This document shows, piece after piece, positions 1 to 5,320 of a stretch of DNA of 5,320 nt. Each line of letters starts with the position of its first letter. Position 1 is the first letter of the stretch. Origin of the DNA: Planctomycetota bacterium (GTDB lineage Bacteria; Planctomycetota; Phycisphaerae; WQYP01); contig JAJYPG010000130.1 in NCBI GenBank assembly GCA_021795535.1, positions 1-5,320 on the forward strand, read 5' to 3'. The position numbers and the translations under genes are program-made. A model generated the notes under the pieces. It was not told where the DNA came from. It made no database searches and saw nothing but the letters and a program-made list of their open reading frames with translations.

Positions 1-11
1 GTCTGAACGTG

Positions 12-17
12 TATAAT
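12..17 (+). promoter_or_regulatory. Candidate -10 box upstream of purF
   Basis: The hexamer TATAAT is a perfect match to the sigma-70-type -10 consensus. It would place transcription start near base 24 and give purF a leader of about 48 nt. The matching -35 box would lie before the window, so it cannot be checked. The same bases could be the end of an upstream gene: in-frame stops occur at 13-15 and 18-20. Confidence 0.4.
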
Positions 18-58
18 TAAATCTACATCGCACGTAGCGATGGTTGTACCCGGTAGTT

Positions 59-62
59 GGAG
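59..62 (+). promoter_or_regulatory. Ribosome binding site deciding the purF start
   Basis: GGAG lies 9 nt before the ATG at 72. It overlaps the alternative in-frame TTG at 57, which has no purine-rich site of its own. This favours ATG 72 as the start of purF. Confidence 0.6.
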
Positions 63-71
63 ACTCCCCTC

Positions 72-1613
72 ATGAGCGGTATTGAGTCGGATTCCCCAGA
101 GCGTCTTGAAAAAACTTTGCCAGCGTCTGTGTCTCTACGGTGCCTTAACCAGCAGCCATCACCTCTTGATGGTCTGCAACAAGTGCTCGGCGATTATGAG
201 AAAAAAGAAAAGTGTGGCGTATTTGGCGTGGCTGGGCCGCATGATGCCGTGGAGCGCTGCTACTATGGGCTATATGCCCTGCAACATCGCGGACAGGAAT
301 CTGCCGGTATTGCCACCACCGATGGCCAGAATATCACAGCCCACACCGGCCTGGGGCTGGTTGCGGATGTATTTAACAAAGGCGTCCTGCGCGATCTCAA
401 CGGGATTGCAGCCATTGGCCATGTACGATATTCCACCGCCGGCTCGAACCGCAAATGCAACGCCCAGCCGCTGCTGGAAGAATACAGTGAAGGTCAGGTG
501 GCCGTGGCGCATAACGGAAATTTAATTAACGCCACGCGCCTGCGGGCGGAATACCAGAAATATGGCCATATTTTTTATTCCACCAGTGATACGGAAATAG
601 TCATTCACATGCTGGCCAAGCCGACGCATCAGGAAAAAAGCGATCCGTTGGCGCATGTGCTGCGGCATTTGCAGGGGGCATTTAGTTTTCTGTTTCTGTT
701 TAAGGATCGTATTGAAGCGTGCCGCGATCCATGGGGCTTCCGCCCGCTGGTCATTGGTAAAACCCGCGACGGTTTTTATTGCGTGGCCTCAGAAACCTGC
801 GCTCTGGCCAGCATTCAGGCAACTTTTATTCGCGAAGTTCACCCCGGTGAAATTATCACCATCGACATCGGCGGTACCCATCTGACCAGCCGTTACTTTA
901 TCGAAACGCCCGAAACGCCCGCGCACTGCGCGTTTGAACACGTTTATTTTGCCAGCCCGTCAAGCACTATTTTTGGTGATACGGTATTAACTGTACGCCA
1001 GAAGATGGGCCGGCAACTCGCCATTGAAGCGCCGGTGGAAGCGGATATCGTCATACCAATTCCTGACAGCGGACGCTCGGCGGCACTTGGTTACAGCAAG
1101 CAAAGCGGTATTGCATTTGAAGAGGGCATTGTGCCTAACAGGTACGTCGGCCGGTCATTTATTCAGCCATCCCAGCAAATGCGCGATTTAGCTGTGCAGA
1201 TGAAACTCATTGTGATTCCTGAAGTTGTGCGGGGCAAACGCATTGTGGTGGTGGAAGATTCAATTGTCCGCGGCACGACCACGCGCGGTAAGATTTTGGC
1301 GCTGCGGCGGGCTGGAGCAAAAGAAATTCACATGCGTGTAAGCTGCCCGCCCATTCGCCACCCTTGTTTCTACGGCATCGACTTCCCCACCCCAACGGAA
1401 TTAATCGCCAATGGTCGAACCGTGGAACAAATCCGCGATTTCATTGAGGTTGATTCGCTGCATTATTTATCTCTGGATGGCATGTTGTCCTGCCTGGGGC
1501 AGCCGGAAACACATTATTGCACCGCCTGCTGGTCTGGACGATATCCTATTCCCGTGGATAATACCGTCAGCAAATTTGGTCTCGAACGGCATCAGATGAA
1601 AATGTTTGAATAA
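72..1613 (+). CDS. purF: Amidophosphoribosyltransferase (glutamine PRPP amidotransferase)
   Basis: PurF makes 5-phosphoribosylamine from PRPP and glutamine, the first committed step of purine synthesis, in the cytoplasm. The 513-residue protein has an N-terminal Ntn glutaminase domain: nucleophile Cys48 (KCGVFG), Arg73 in QHRGQESAG, Arg119 in GHVRYST, HNG at 147-149 and SDTE at 172-175. The phosphoribosyltransferase domain follows, with the NRYVGRSFIQPSQ flexible loop near 355-368 and the PRPP motif VVVEDSIVRGTTT at 392-404. Cys286, Cys432, Cys483 and Cys486 match the four 4Fe-4S ligands of the B. subtilis enzyme, so this is the iron-sulfur type, processed to expose the cysteine. Two oddities: 47 residues precede Cys48 against about 10-11 in B. 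subtilis, and the usual YFARPDS reads YFASPSS here. The ATG at 72 is chosen for its GGAG; a GTG at 183 would leave a normal 10-residue propeptide. Family assignment is secure; the exact start is not. Confidence 0.97.
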   Translation: MSGIESDSPERLEKTLPASVSLRCLNQQPSPLDGLQQVLGDYEKKEKCGVFGVAGPHDAVERCYYGLYALQHRGQESAGIATTDGQNITAHTGLGLVADVFNKGVLRDLNGIAAIGHVRYSTAGSNRKCNAQPLLEEYSEGQVAVAHNGNLINATRLRAEYQKYGHIFYSTSDTEIVIHMLAKPTHQEKSDPLAHVLRHLQGAFSFLFLFKDRIEACRDPWGFRPLVIGKTRDGFYCVASETCALASIQATFIREVHPGEIITIDIGGTHLTSRYFIETPETPAHCAFEHVYFASPSSTIFGDTVLTVRQKMGRQLAIEAPVEADIVIPIPDSGRSAALGYSKQSGIAFEEGIVPNRYVGRSFIQPSQQMRDLAVQMKLIVIPEVVRGKRIVVVEDSIVRGTTTRGKILALRRAGAKEIHMRVSCPPIRHPCFYGIDFPTPTELIANGRTVEQIRDFIEVDSLHYLSLDGMLSCLGQPETHYCTACWSGRYPIPVDNTVSKFGLERHQMKMFE

Positions 1614-1806
1614 TTGACTCGCGGCGTGACCAATTAGCAGGGGGGATCTCTATATAGGCATTGCAGCAATACGAATGAAGTCATGCCGCTGAGGCGGGGC
1701 GGATGGCCTGAGTTTATTTGTACATAAATGTTCGAAACACATATTGGGCTTTCCACCGGATGCGGAATGATGAAGCCTTTTGTTTACCTGAATTCCGGTG
1801 CGTAAA
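1614..1806. other. Gap between purF and the glycosidase-like gene
   Basis: All three forward frames were read and contain multiple stops, with no peptide resembling the missing N-terminus of the downstream protein. No strong terminator follows purF: the best hairpin is four pairs (CCGC/GCGG at 1686-1697) without a T-run directly behind it. A 7-base inverted repeat, CACCGGA (1754-1760) and TCCGGTG (1794-1800), flanks the start region with a 33-base loop; at this length it may be chance. A TATATA at 1651-1656 lacks a well-spaced -35 box. A 25-codon open frame (1728-1805) has no recognisable features. Confidence 0.5.
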
Positions 1807-3429
1807 ATGTCTGCCGGGGCCTATCTCCCGGATCCGGCTTATTTCACCGCCAATAATGAGCCGGGCCATCCGATTCTGAATAATGCCGCGATTTTGGCGA
1901 AGAATCCCAACGCGATCATTGGTCCGCTCCATTCTCAGCACTGGTGGGGCCAGCCGCTGTTCGGTTTTTACATCAGCTCTGATCCGTTTGTGCTGCGTGA
2001 ACACGCCGCTCTGCTGGGCGATGCGGGAATCAACACCGTGATTTTCGACAACACCAATGGGCCAACGTATTTCAATAGGGTTCAGAAATCGCTGTTTAAA
2101 ACCTGGCTGCACATGAAAGCTCTGGGCAACCCGGTCCCGGATTTTGCCTGCTTTGCCGGCAATCACGCGTGGAATACCGATTATAGAAACATCTATAAAA
2201 CCGGCGTGGCCAAGAAACTCTGGTTTTATTGGGATGGCAAACCGCTGATGCTCATTCACGGCAATATGCATACGCTGCCTGCCGTCATCAAGCATTTTTT
2301 TACACTGCGTTATTGCTGGGCCTGGACGGGCGGTAAAAATAAATGGGGCTGGGATAATACTCCGACACAGGCCGGTGCTGCTCGTACGGACGCCTGGCTT
2401 TACTCCTGGCATATCAATCGGCAAATCCCTGAAGAAATGCCGGTTTCCATCGCCGGTTGGGCCAACAGCACCACCGGGCGAAGCTCCGTTAATGCCCTTG
2501 AACCCGCCCCGGACGCTGAGCATCCGAGCCGCGGAGTCTGTTTTTCTCAACAGTGGCAGCATGTGCTGAAAGTCAACCCGCAGTTTGTGTTTATCACCGG
2601 ATGGAATGAATGGACTGCCGGTTGCTGGCCGGAACCTGACCGGCAATATTTCGCCGGTCATTGGGTCAATAAGGGCTACCCCATTTTTGTTGACGAATAC
2701 AGCCCGGAATTCAGCCGTGATGCGGAACCCATGCGGAATGCGAAGGGCGGCCTCTATGGCGGGTTCGGTGATGATTATTATTATCAGATGATCTCTTATA
2801 TCCGTCGTTATAAGGGGGTCCATCCGCTGCCGTTTGTCCATCCCGCCAAGATTGCTATCGATGGCTCATTTGCGCAATGGAAAAACATCGGGCCACTGTT
2901 TGCCAACAATATCGGGCTGGCGGTGCATCGCAATTCACCGGGCTGGGGAAGCATACGCTACGTAAATAACTCGGGCCGCAATGATATTGTCGCCAGTAAA
3001 TTTACTTATGATCTCAAGAATATTTATTTCTGGGTCAAAACCCGAAAACCACTGACGTCCTGGCGGGAAAAATCATGGATGTTGCTGTTTTTGCATATTC
3101 CCCACGAAGCACATGACCCGCATTGGATGGGTTACAATTATGTCATTGATCGGCGCTTGGTTACGGCACATACATCGGTTATAGAACAAAATGTCGACGG
3201 AAAATACCATTGGCATCCGGTTGGTCAGGCGACAATCCGCATCAAGGGTAATGAAATGCAAATGGCGATCCCCCGCACCGCTCTGGGCATTGCCGGCTTT
3301 ATGCCCAATGAAATTCACTTCAAATGGGCGGATAACATCCGGCAGAATGGAAGCTGGACTGATTTTTACCTCAACGGCGACTGCGGCCCACCCTTCCGGT
3401 TTTATTACCGGGCCAAGATACGGGAATAA
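1807..3429 (+). CDS. GH71/GH99-like glycosidase-family protein with C-terminal CBM9-like module, probably 5'-truncated
   Basis: Members resemble GH71/GH99 (β/α)8-barrel glycosidases acting on polysaccharides; the substrate is unknown. Visible in 540 residues: HWWGQPLFGFY (45-55), AGINTVIFDNTNG (73-85), LWFYWDGKPL, the tryptophan-rich RYCWAWTGGKNKWGWD (168-183), and GWNEW (265-269), whose Glu268 is a candidate catalytic acid by position. YYYQMISYIRRYKGV leads into a C-terminal β-sandwich (about 352-540) opening with DGSFAQW, as in CBM9-like domains, and carrying RYVNNSGRNDI and HFKWADNI. Relatives usually have a signal peptide and a first strand like FYFLWHG before this point; both are absent here. 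No good ribosome binding site precedes ATG 1807 or GTG 1798, and a stop at 1789-1791 closes the frame. The long frame with intact motifs argues against long-standing decay, so the gene is either a recent 5' deletion or an assembly join. Family membership rests on remembered relatives, not a search. Confidence 0.8.
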   Translation: MSAGAYLPDPAYFTANNEPGHPILNNAAILAKNPNAIIGPLHSQHWWGQPLFGFYISSDPFVLREHAALLGDAGINTVIFDNTNGPTYFNRVQKSLFKTWLHMKALGNPVPDFACFAGNHAWNTDYRNIYKTGVAKKLWFYWDGKPLMLIHGNMHTLPAVIKHFFTLRYCWAWTGGKNKWGWDNTPTQAGAARTDAWLYSWHINRQIPEEMPVSIAGWANSTTGRSSVNALEPAPDAEHPSRGVCFSQQWQHVLKVNPQFVFITGWNEWTAGCWPEPDRQYFAGHWVNKGYPIFVDEYSPEFSRDAEPMRNAKGGLYGGFGDDYYYQMISYIRRYKGVHPLPFVHPAKIAIDGSFAQWKNIGPLFANNIGLAVHRNSPGWGSIRYVNNSGRNDIVASKFTYDLKNIYFWVKTRKPLTSWREKSWMLLFLHIPHEAHDPHWMGYNYVIDRRLVTAHTSVIEQNVDGKYHWHPVGQATIRIKGNEMQMAIPRTALGIAGFMPNEIHFKWADNIRQNGSWTDFYLNGDCGPPFRFYYRAKIRE

Positions 3430-3579
3430 TCAGTCCTCCGGGAACGCTGATCGCGGATGGCCCTGAAACTGAACCGATTCCGCAGAAATAGACGATCAAG
3501 ATTCTCTGCCTTGTCATCAGATATGCCTGCCGAAGTAATGTGTAAAGCAATCGTTCACGCAGCGCGGCAAAAACGCGCA
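3430..3579. terminator. Convergent gap with a weak candidate terminator hairpin at 3562-3578
   Basis: This 150-base gap separates the stop of the plus-strand glycosidase-like gene from the stop of the minus-strand gene. The only notable structure is GCGCG (3562-3566), loop GCAAAAA, CGCGC (3574-3578), followed on the plus strand by ATTATTTG. The 5-pair stem and broken T-run make a poor intrinsic terminator, and it lies about 130 nt after the plus-strand stop. No gene is supported here. Confidence 0.2.
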
Positions 3580-4587
3580 TTATTTGCAATCTTCCCCAGC
3601 CGGGAATTGCCGAATGCCATTGCACACAGACGCAATCAGGGTATCCAGGTCGGGCCGTGCACAGCGGAGATCCGATAGCGATTCAAGGAAACGGTTGATC
3701 ACCGGTTCCAATAGTGCAGCGGTCTGATCGCTTGATGTGGATACCACCACATCCCGCAAGTTTCCAAAATCCCGGTTTAAACGGTCGATTACTGGCCTGT
3801 TCTCAGGCGGCTGTTTTAGCTCAGCAATCAGCTCCGCCAGAGGTGCTGCGATTTTGAAAAGTGTGATAACCGTCGAAGACTCCGCAGGATCAACCGGCGC
3901 AAACAAGCCGGATGTGTCTGCAGTATCTTCATCAAACAAGATTTTATCTGGCCCGGGATTTAATCGTTCAACTCCGCCTTGTTCGCCTGCCTTGGTGGGT
4001 ATGGACCGAGATGTATATTCTTCCCAACGACGCTGTTCTTCTGCCCATTCCTCATATGTGCGATGAAATGAAAATGCAAAATCTTCATCCATATTGGCTC
4101 CGTCGAGGCACCAGAACACCGGTCCGGGCATTTCTGACTGCATCTGGCACAATGGACAATCGCAGTCAATCATCGCTTCCTGGCCGCTGACGCCCTCCGG
4201 CAATCGCGCTCGCTCATTGTGGATGATGCGGCGGGGCGTGTGGCCGCCAAATTCGCCGTCGGGTGTACCTCGGCGCTTTGCAGCCAGCGATTGCCATCCA
4301 TCCGTGTGGTGGATAAACTTCCAATCATCCGAGACGTGAAAGCTGACGGACAATTCTGTAGCGCAGTGGCCGTCATGATAGGAAACCCGCCCTTCTGGTC
4401 CCATGGAGGAATATGTCGATTCATATGCCACCAGGCGCGCCGGAAGATCGATTATCACGACTCCCGAGTCGTGGGGCTGATCGTCAATTCCCGGATTAAA
4501 TAACCTGAAAGCTTCTGCTTCATCCGGAGCCTCAAAGCGTTCCAATGCCGCCTCAAGTTCCGCAATGGTTTCAGGTTCATCGCACAT
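3580..4587 (-). CDS. Uncharacterised protein with a CxCxxC cluster
   Basis: I do not recognise a named family, and no function is proposed. The 335-residue product has no signal peptide or membrane segment, so it is probably cytoplasmic. It opens with an acidic amphipathic helix (about 5-30, TIAELEAALERFEAPDEAEA). A β-rich region follows (43-100), including VVIIDLPARLVAYESTYS and SYHDGHCATELSVSFHVSDDWKF. Next come Cys142, Cys144 and Cys147 in IDCDCPLCQM, a plausible metal site. The stretch GPVFWCLDGANMDEDFAFSFHRTYEEW (written here in part: LDGANMDEDFAFSF, 161-174) runs into a charged helix, EEWAEEQRRWEEY. A helical C-terminal third (about 240-330) completes the protein. The coherent length, codon use and motif-like segments suggest a real gene. 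ATG 4587 has only a weak GAAG eight bases upstream. The frame stays open upstream to a stop at 4717-4719 but offers only CTG (4705-4707) as an earlier start. It faces the glycosidase-like gene and diverges from the epimerase gene. Confidence 0.72.
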   Translation of the reverse strand: MCDEPETIAELEAALERFEAPDEAEAFRLFNPGIDDQPHDSGVVIIDLPARLVAYESTYSSMGPEGRVSYHDGHCATELSVSFHVSDDWKFIHHTDGWQSLAAKRRGTPDGEFGGHTPRRIIHNERARLPEGVSGQEAMIDCDCPLCQMQSEMPGPVFWCLDGANMDEDFAFSFHRTYEEWAEEQRRWEEYTSRSIPTKAGEQGGVERLNPGPDKILFDEDTADTSGLFAPVDPAESSTVITLFKIAAPLAELIAELKQPPENRPVIDRLNRDFGNLRDVVVSTSSDQTAALLEPVINRFLESLSDLRCARPDLDTLIASVCNGIRQFPAGEDCK

Positions 4588-4629
4588 GCGGCAAGCTTCG
4601 CAATGTACCTTACTGAATGTACAAAAAAC

Positions 4630-4658
4630 GTTAACATGGACTTCAGTATTTGCGTCAA
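4630..4658 (-). promoter_or_regulatory. Weak candidate promoter for the minus-strand CxCxxC protein
   Basis: Read on the minus strand, TTGACG (4658-4653, five of six to the -35 consensus) is followed after 17 bases by GTTAAC (4635-4630, only three of six to TATAAT). Transcription would start near 4623 and give a 35-base leader to ATG 4587, which fits that start choice. The -10 box is poor, so this is tentative. Confidence 0.22.
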
Positions 4659-4772
4659 AAGCGGGCGCGGTTGCGACTTGACGCGGACAACTGTCACGGT
4701 GCGCCAGCGCTTTGGATTACTTCATAACCGCTTGAAATGGCGGTATGTTAAGAATCTCCTGACATCGGGCAA

Positions 4773-4796
4773 CCGTGGCCGCGTTTTCGGCCATGG
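4773..4796 (+). promoter_or_regulatory. Strong stem-loop in the leader of the epimerase gene
   Basis: CCGTGGCCG (4773-4781) pairs with CGGCCATGG (4788-4796) through nine pairs, one of them G·U, around the six-base loop CGTTTT. A smaller hairpin follows at once: GGCAA (4798-4802) with TTGCC (4810-4814). No T-run follows on either strand, so it does not look like an intrinsic terminator. As an RNA it would be part of a structured 5' leader if transcription starts upstream; as DNA it could be an operator. Confidence 0.5.
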
Positions 4797-4843
4797 CGGC
4801 AAGTGCCCGTTGCCCTTAAAATGCCCTCGCTTGATTGCTGACA

Positions 4844-4883
4844 GGCCTGATCAGGAAAGTCATGGCGCATGACTGATCGGGCC
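4844..4883 (+). promoter_or_regulatory. 40-nt bulged stem-loop upstream of the epimerase gene
   Basis: GGCCTGATCA (4844-4853) pairs with TGATCGGGCC (4874-4883) in ten pairs with one G·U. After a five-base 5' bulge GGAAA (4854-4858), GTCATG (4859-4864) pairs with CATGAC (4868-4873) around the loop GCG: 16 pairs in all. The bulge lies within AGGAAAG (4853-4859), the same heptamer as the real Shine-Dalgarno region at 4901-4907. Neither strand shows a T-run after it. It contains two ATGs (4862, giving a four-codon frame, and 4869, in frame with the epimerase), both buried in the stem. A cis-acting RNA or protein-binding dyad is the likely role; which one cannot be told from sequence. Confidence 0.6.
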
Positions 4884-4900
4884 GATGACAATACTGTTGA

Positions 4901-4907
4901 AGGAAAG
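4901..4907 (+). promoter_or_regulatory. Ribosome binding site deciding the epimerase start
   Basis: AGGAAAG places its AGGA core 9 nt before ATG 4914. The in-frame ATG 4869 is inside the stem-loop, and ATG 4953, where family homology begins, has no purine-rich site. ATG 4914 is therefore preferred. Confidence 0.65.
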
Positions 4908-4913
4908 CCGAGC

Positions 4914-5320
4914 ATGAAATTGGAAATTCCCGCCAGTTGCCGTACCGAACCAATGAAGGTGCTTTTAACCGGTGCCGCCGGTTTTTTAGGATCGCACCTT
5001 GCCGAGGCGTTGGTTGAACTCGGGCATGATGTTACAGGTGTTGACTCACTGATTACCGGAGCGCGGGAAAATCTGCACGGCCTGGAAAACAATTCCCGTT
5101 TCAGACTTATTGAACATGACCTTGCCACTGGCTTGCCCTCGTCGGTTGCCTCCGGCCATTACAATCGGATTTGGCATCTGGCCAGCCCGGCCAGTCCGGT
5201 GGGGTATGTCAAGCATCAGGTTATTACCCTGAAGGTTAATGCCATGGCTACCGTTACCCTGCTGGAACTGGCGGAACGCTGTAAAGCTCGTATGTTTATT
5301 GCTTCAACCAGTGAATGTTA
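4914..5320 (+). CDS. Extended-SDR nucleotide-sugar enzyme, UDP-glucuronate decarboxylase-like (5' part only)
   Basis: The first 135 residues are present and the gene runs off the window. Extended SDR enzymes of this type use bound NAD to convert nucleotide sugars in the cytoplasm; UDP-glucuronate decarboxylase makes UDP-xylose for surface polysaccharides. The Rossmann motif is VLLTGAAGFLGSHL, with Gly20, Gly23 and Gly26. Asp44 in GVDSL ends strand two and would bind the adenosine ribose. HLASPASPVGY (88-98) and IASTSEC (129-135) resemble decarboxylases more than dTDP-glucose dehydratases. Thr132 and Glu134 match the catalytic Thr and Glu of human UXS1; the YxxxK motif lies beyond the window. 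After Cys135 the next codon begins TA, which fits the family's Tyr but could be a stop. The 13 residues before MKVLL are extra relative to the usual family start. SDR class is certain; the exact substrate is a moderate-confidence inference. Confidence 0.88.
   Translation, partial: MKLEIPASCRTEPMKVLLTGAAGFLGSHLAEALVELGHDVTGVDSLITGARENLHGLENNSRFRLIEHDLATGLPSSVASGHYNRIWHLASPASPVGYVKHQVITLKVNAMATVTLLELAERCKARMFIASTSEC

Larger units (their letters stand above)
4588..4913. other. Divergent intergenic region, 326 bases
   Basis: No gene is supported here. The part next to the minus-strand gene (4602-4660) holds a possible promoter for that gene, a 7-base dyad (TACTGAA 4611-4617, TTCAGTA 4642-4648) and a direct repeat AATGTAC (4602-4608, 4616-4622). 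The part next to the epimerase gene (4773-4883) holds two strong stem-loops, annotated separately. A good plus-strand promoter was not found: TTGACG (4678-4683) and TTGAAA (4732-4737) have no well-spaced -10 box. An 89-codon plus-strand frame (4603-4872) crosses the region, but its composition does not look coding. Confidence 0.6.

Noticed and set aside
82..525. 147-codon plus-strand frame inside purF
   Set aside because: It is out of frame within a gene whose protein matches PurF throughout; its translation shows no domain.
1686..1720. Rho-independent terminator after purF
   Set aside because: The stem is only four pairs (CCGC/GCGG) and the T-rich TTTATTTG begins well past it.
1714..2841. 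375-codon open frame on the minus strand
   Set aside because: It lies antisense to the glycosidase-like gene, whose plus-strand product has clear family motifs. The minus-strand product has no recognisable domain and looks like a composition shadow.
4603..4872. 89-codon plus-strand frame in the divergent gap
   Set aside because: It has no ribosome binding site or recognisable motif, and it overlaps the open upstream frame of the minus-strand gene and both stem-loops. The translation looks random.
4846..4878. Insertion-sequence or MITE ends suggested by the inverted repeats
   Set aside because: The arms are separated by only a few bases, with no internal element and no target-site duplication visible.
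4844..4883. Intrinsic terminator for either flanking gene
   Set aside because: No T-run follows the stem on either strand, and it lies upstream of both divergent genes rather than after a stop codon.
4748..5128. 126-codon minus-strand frame over the epimerase start
   Set aside because: It is antisense to a well-supported Rossmann domain and shows no domain of its own.

Overview
The window holds four genes on bacterial-type DNA of roughly balanced base composition: purF (+), a GH71/GH99-like glycosidase-family gene (+), an uncharacterised cysteine-containing protein (−), and the 5' part of a sugar-nucleotide epimerase/decarboxylase gene (+, cut by the window end). No rRNA, tRNA, CRISPR array, insertion sequence or phage gene was seen. 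The organism cannot be named from this sequence. The glycosidase-like family, as I recall it, is seen mostly in Planctomycetes, Verrucomicrobia and Lentisphaerae, so a PVC-group bacterium is a reasonable but unproven guess.

Region 1 (1-1613): a short leader with a TATAAT box and a GGAG ribosome binding site, then a complete purF, the first committed enzyme of purine synthesis. It is of the Bacillus type, with a processed N-terminal cysteine and four cysteines that match the 4Fe-4S ligands. Its leader before the catalytic cysteine is unusually long.

Region 2 (1614-3429): 193 bases with no gene, then a gene for a secreted-type glycosidase-like protein with a C-terminal CBM9-like module. The open frame starts inside the barrel domain. 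It has no signal peptide and no clear ribosome binding site, so its 5' end looks lost or misplaced.

Region 3 (3430-4587): a 150-base convergent gap, then a minus-strand gene for a protein of about 335 residues that I cannot assign. It has a Cys-x-Cys-x-x-Cys cluster followed by a conserved-looking stretch rich in aromatic and acidic residues.

Region 4 (4588-5320): a 326-base divergent intergenic region, then an extended-SDR gene that most resembles UDP-glucuronate decarboxylase. The intergenic region carries two strong inverted repeats on the side of the epimerase gene. One is a 40-nt stem-loop with 16 pairs and a GGAAA bulge, ending 17 nt before the Shine-Dalgarno sequence. This is the most interesting non-coding signal in the window.

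The genes do not form one obvious pathway. PurF is housekeeping, the glycosidase-like protein probably acts on polysaccharide, and the SDR gene probably starts or joins a surface-polysaccharide nucleotide-sugar cluster continuing beyond the window. I see no convincing new multi-gene system; the items worth following are single ones.
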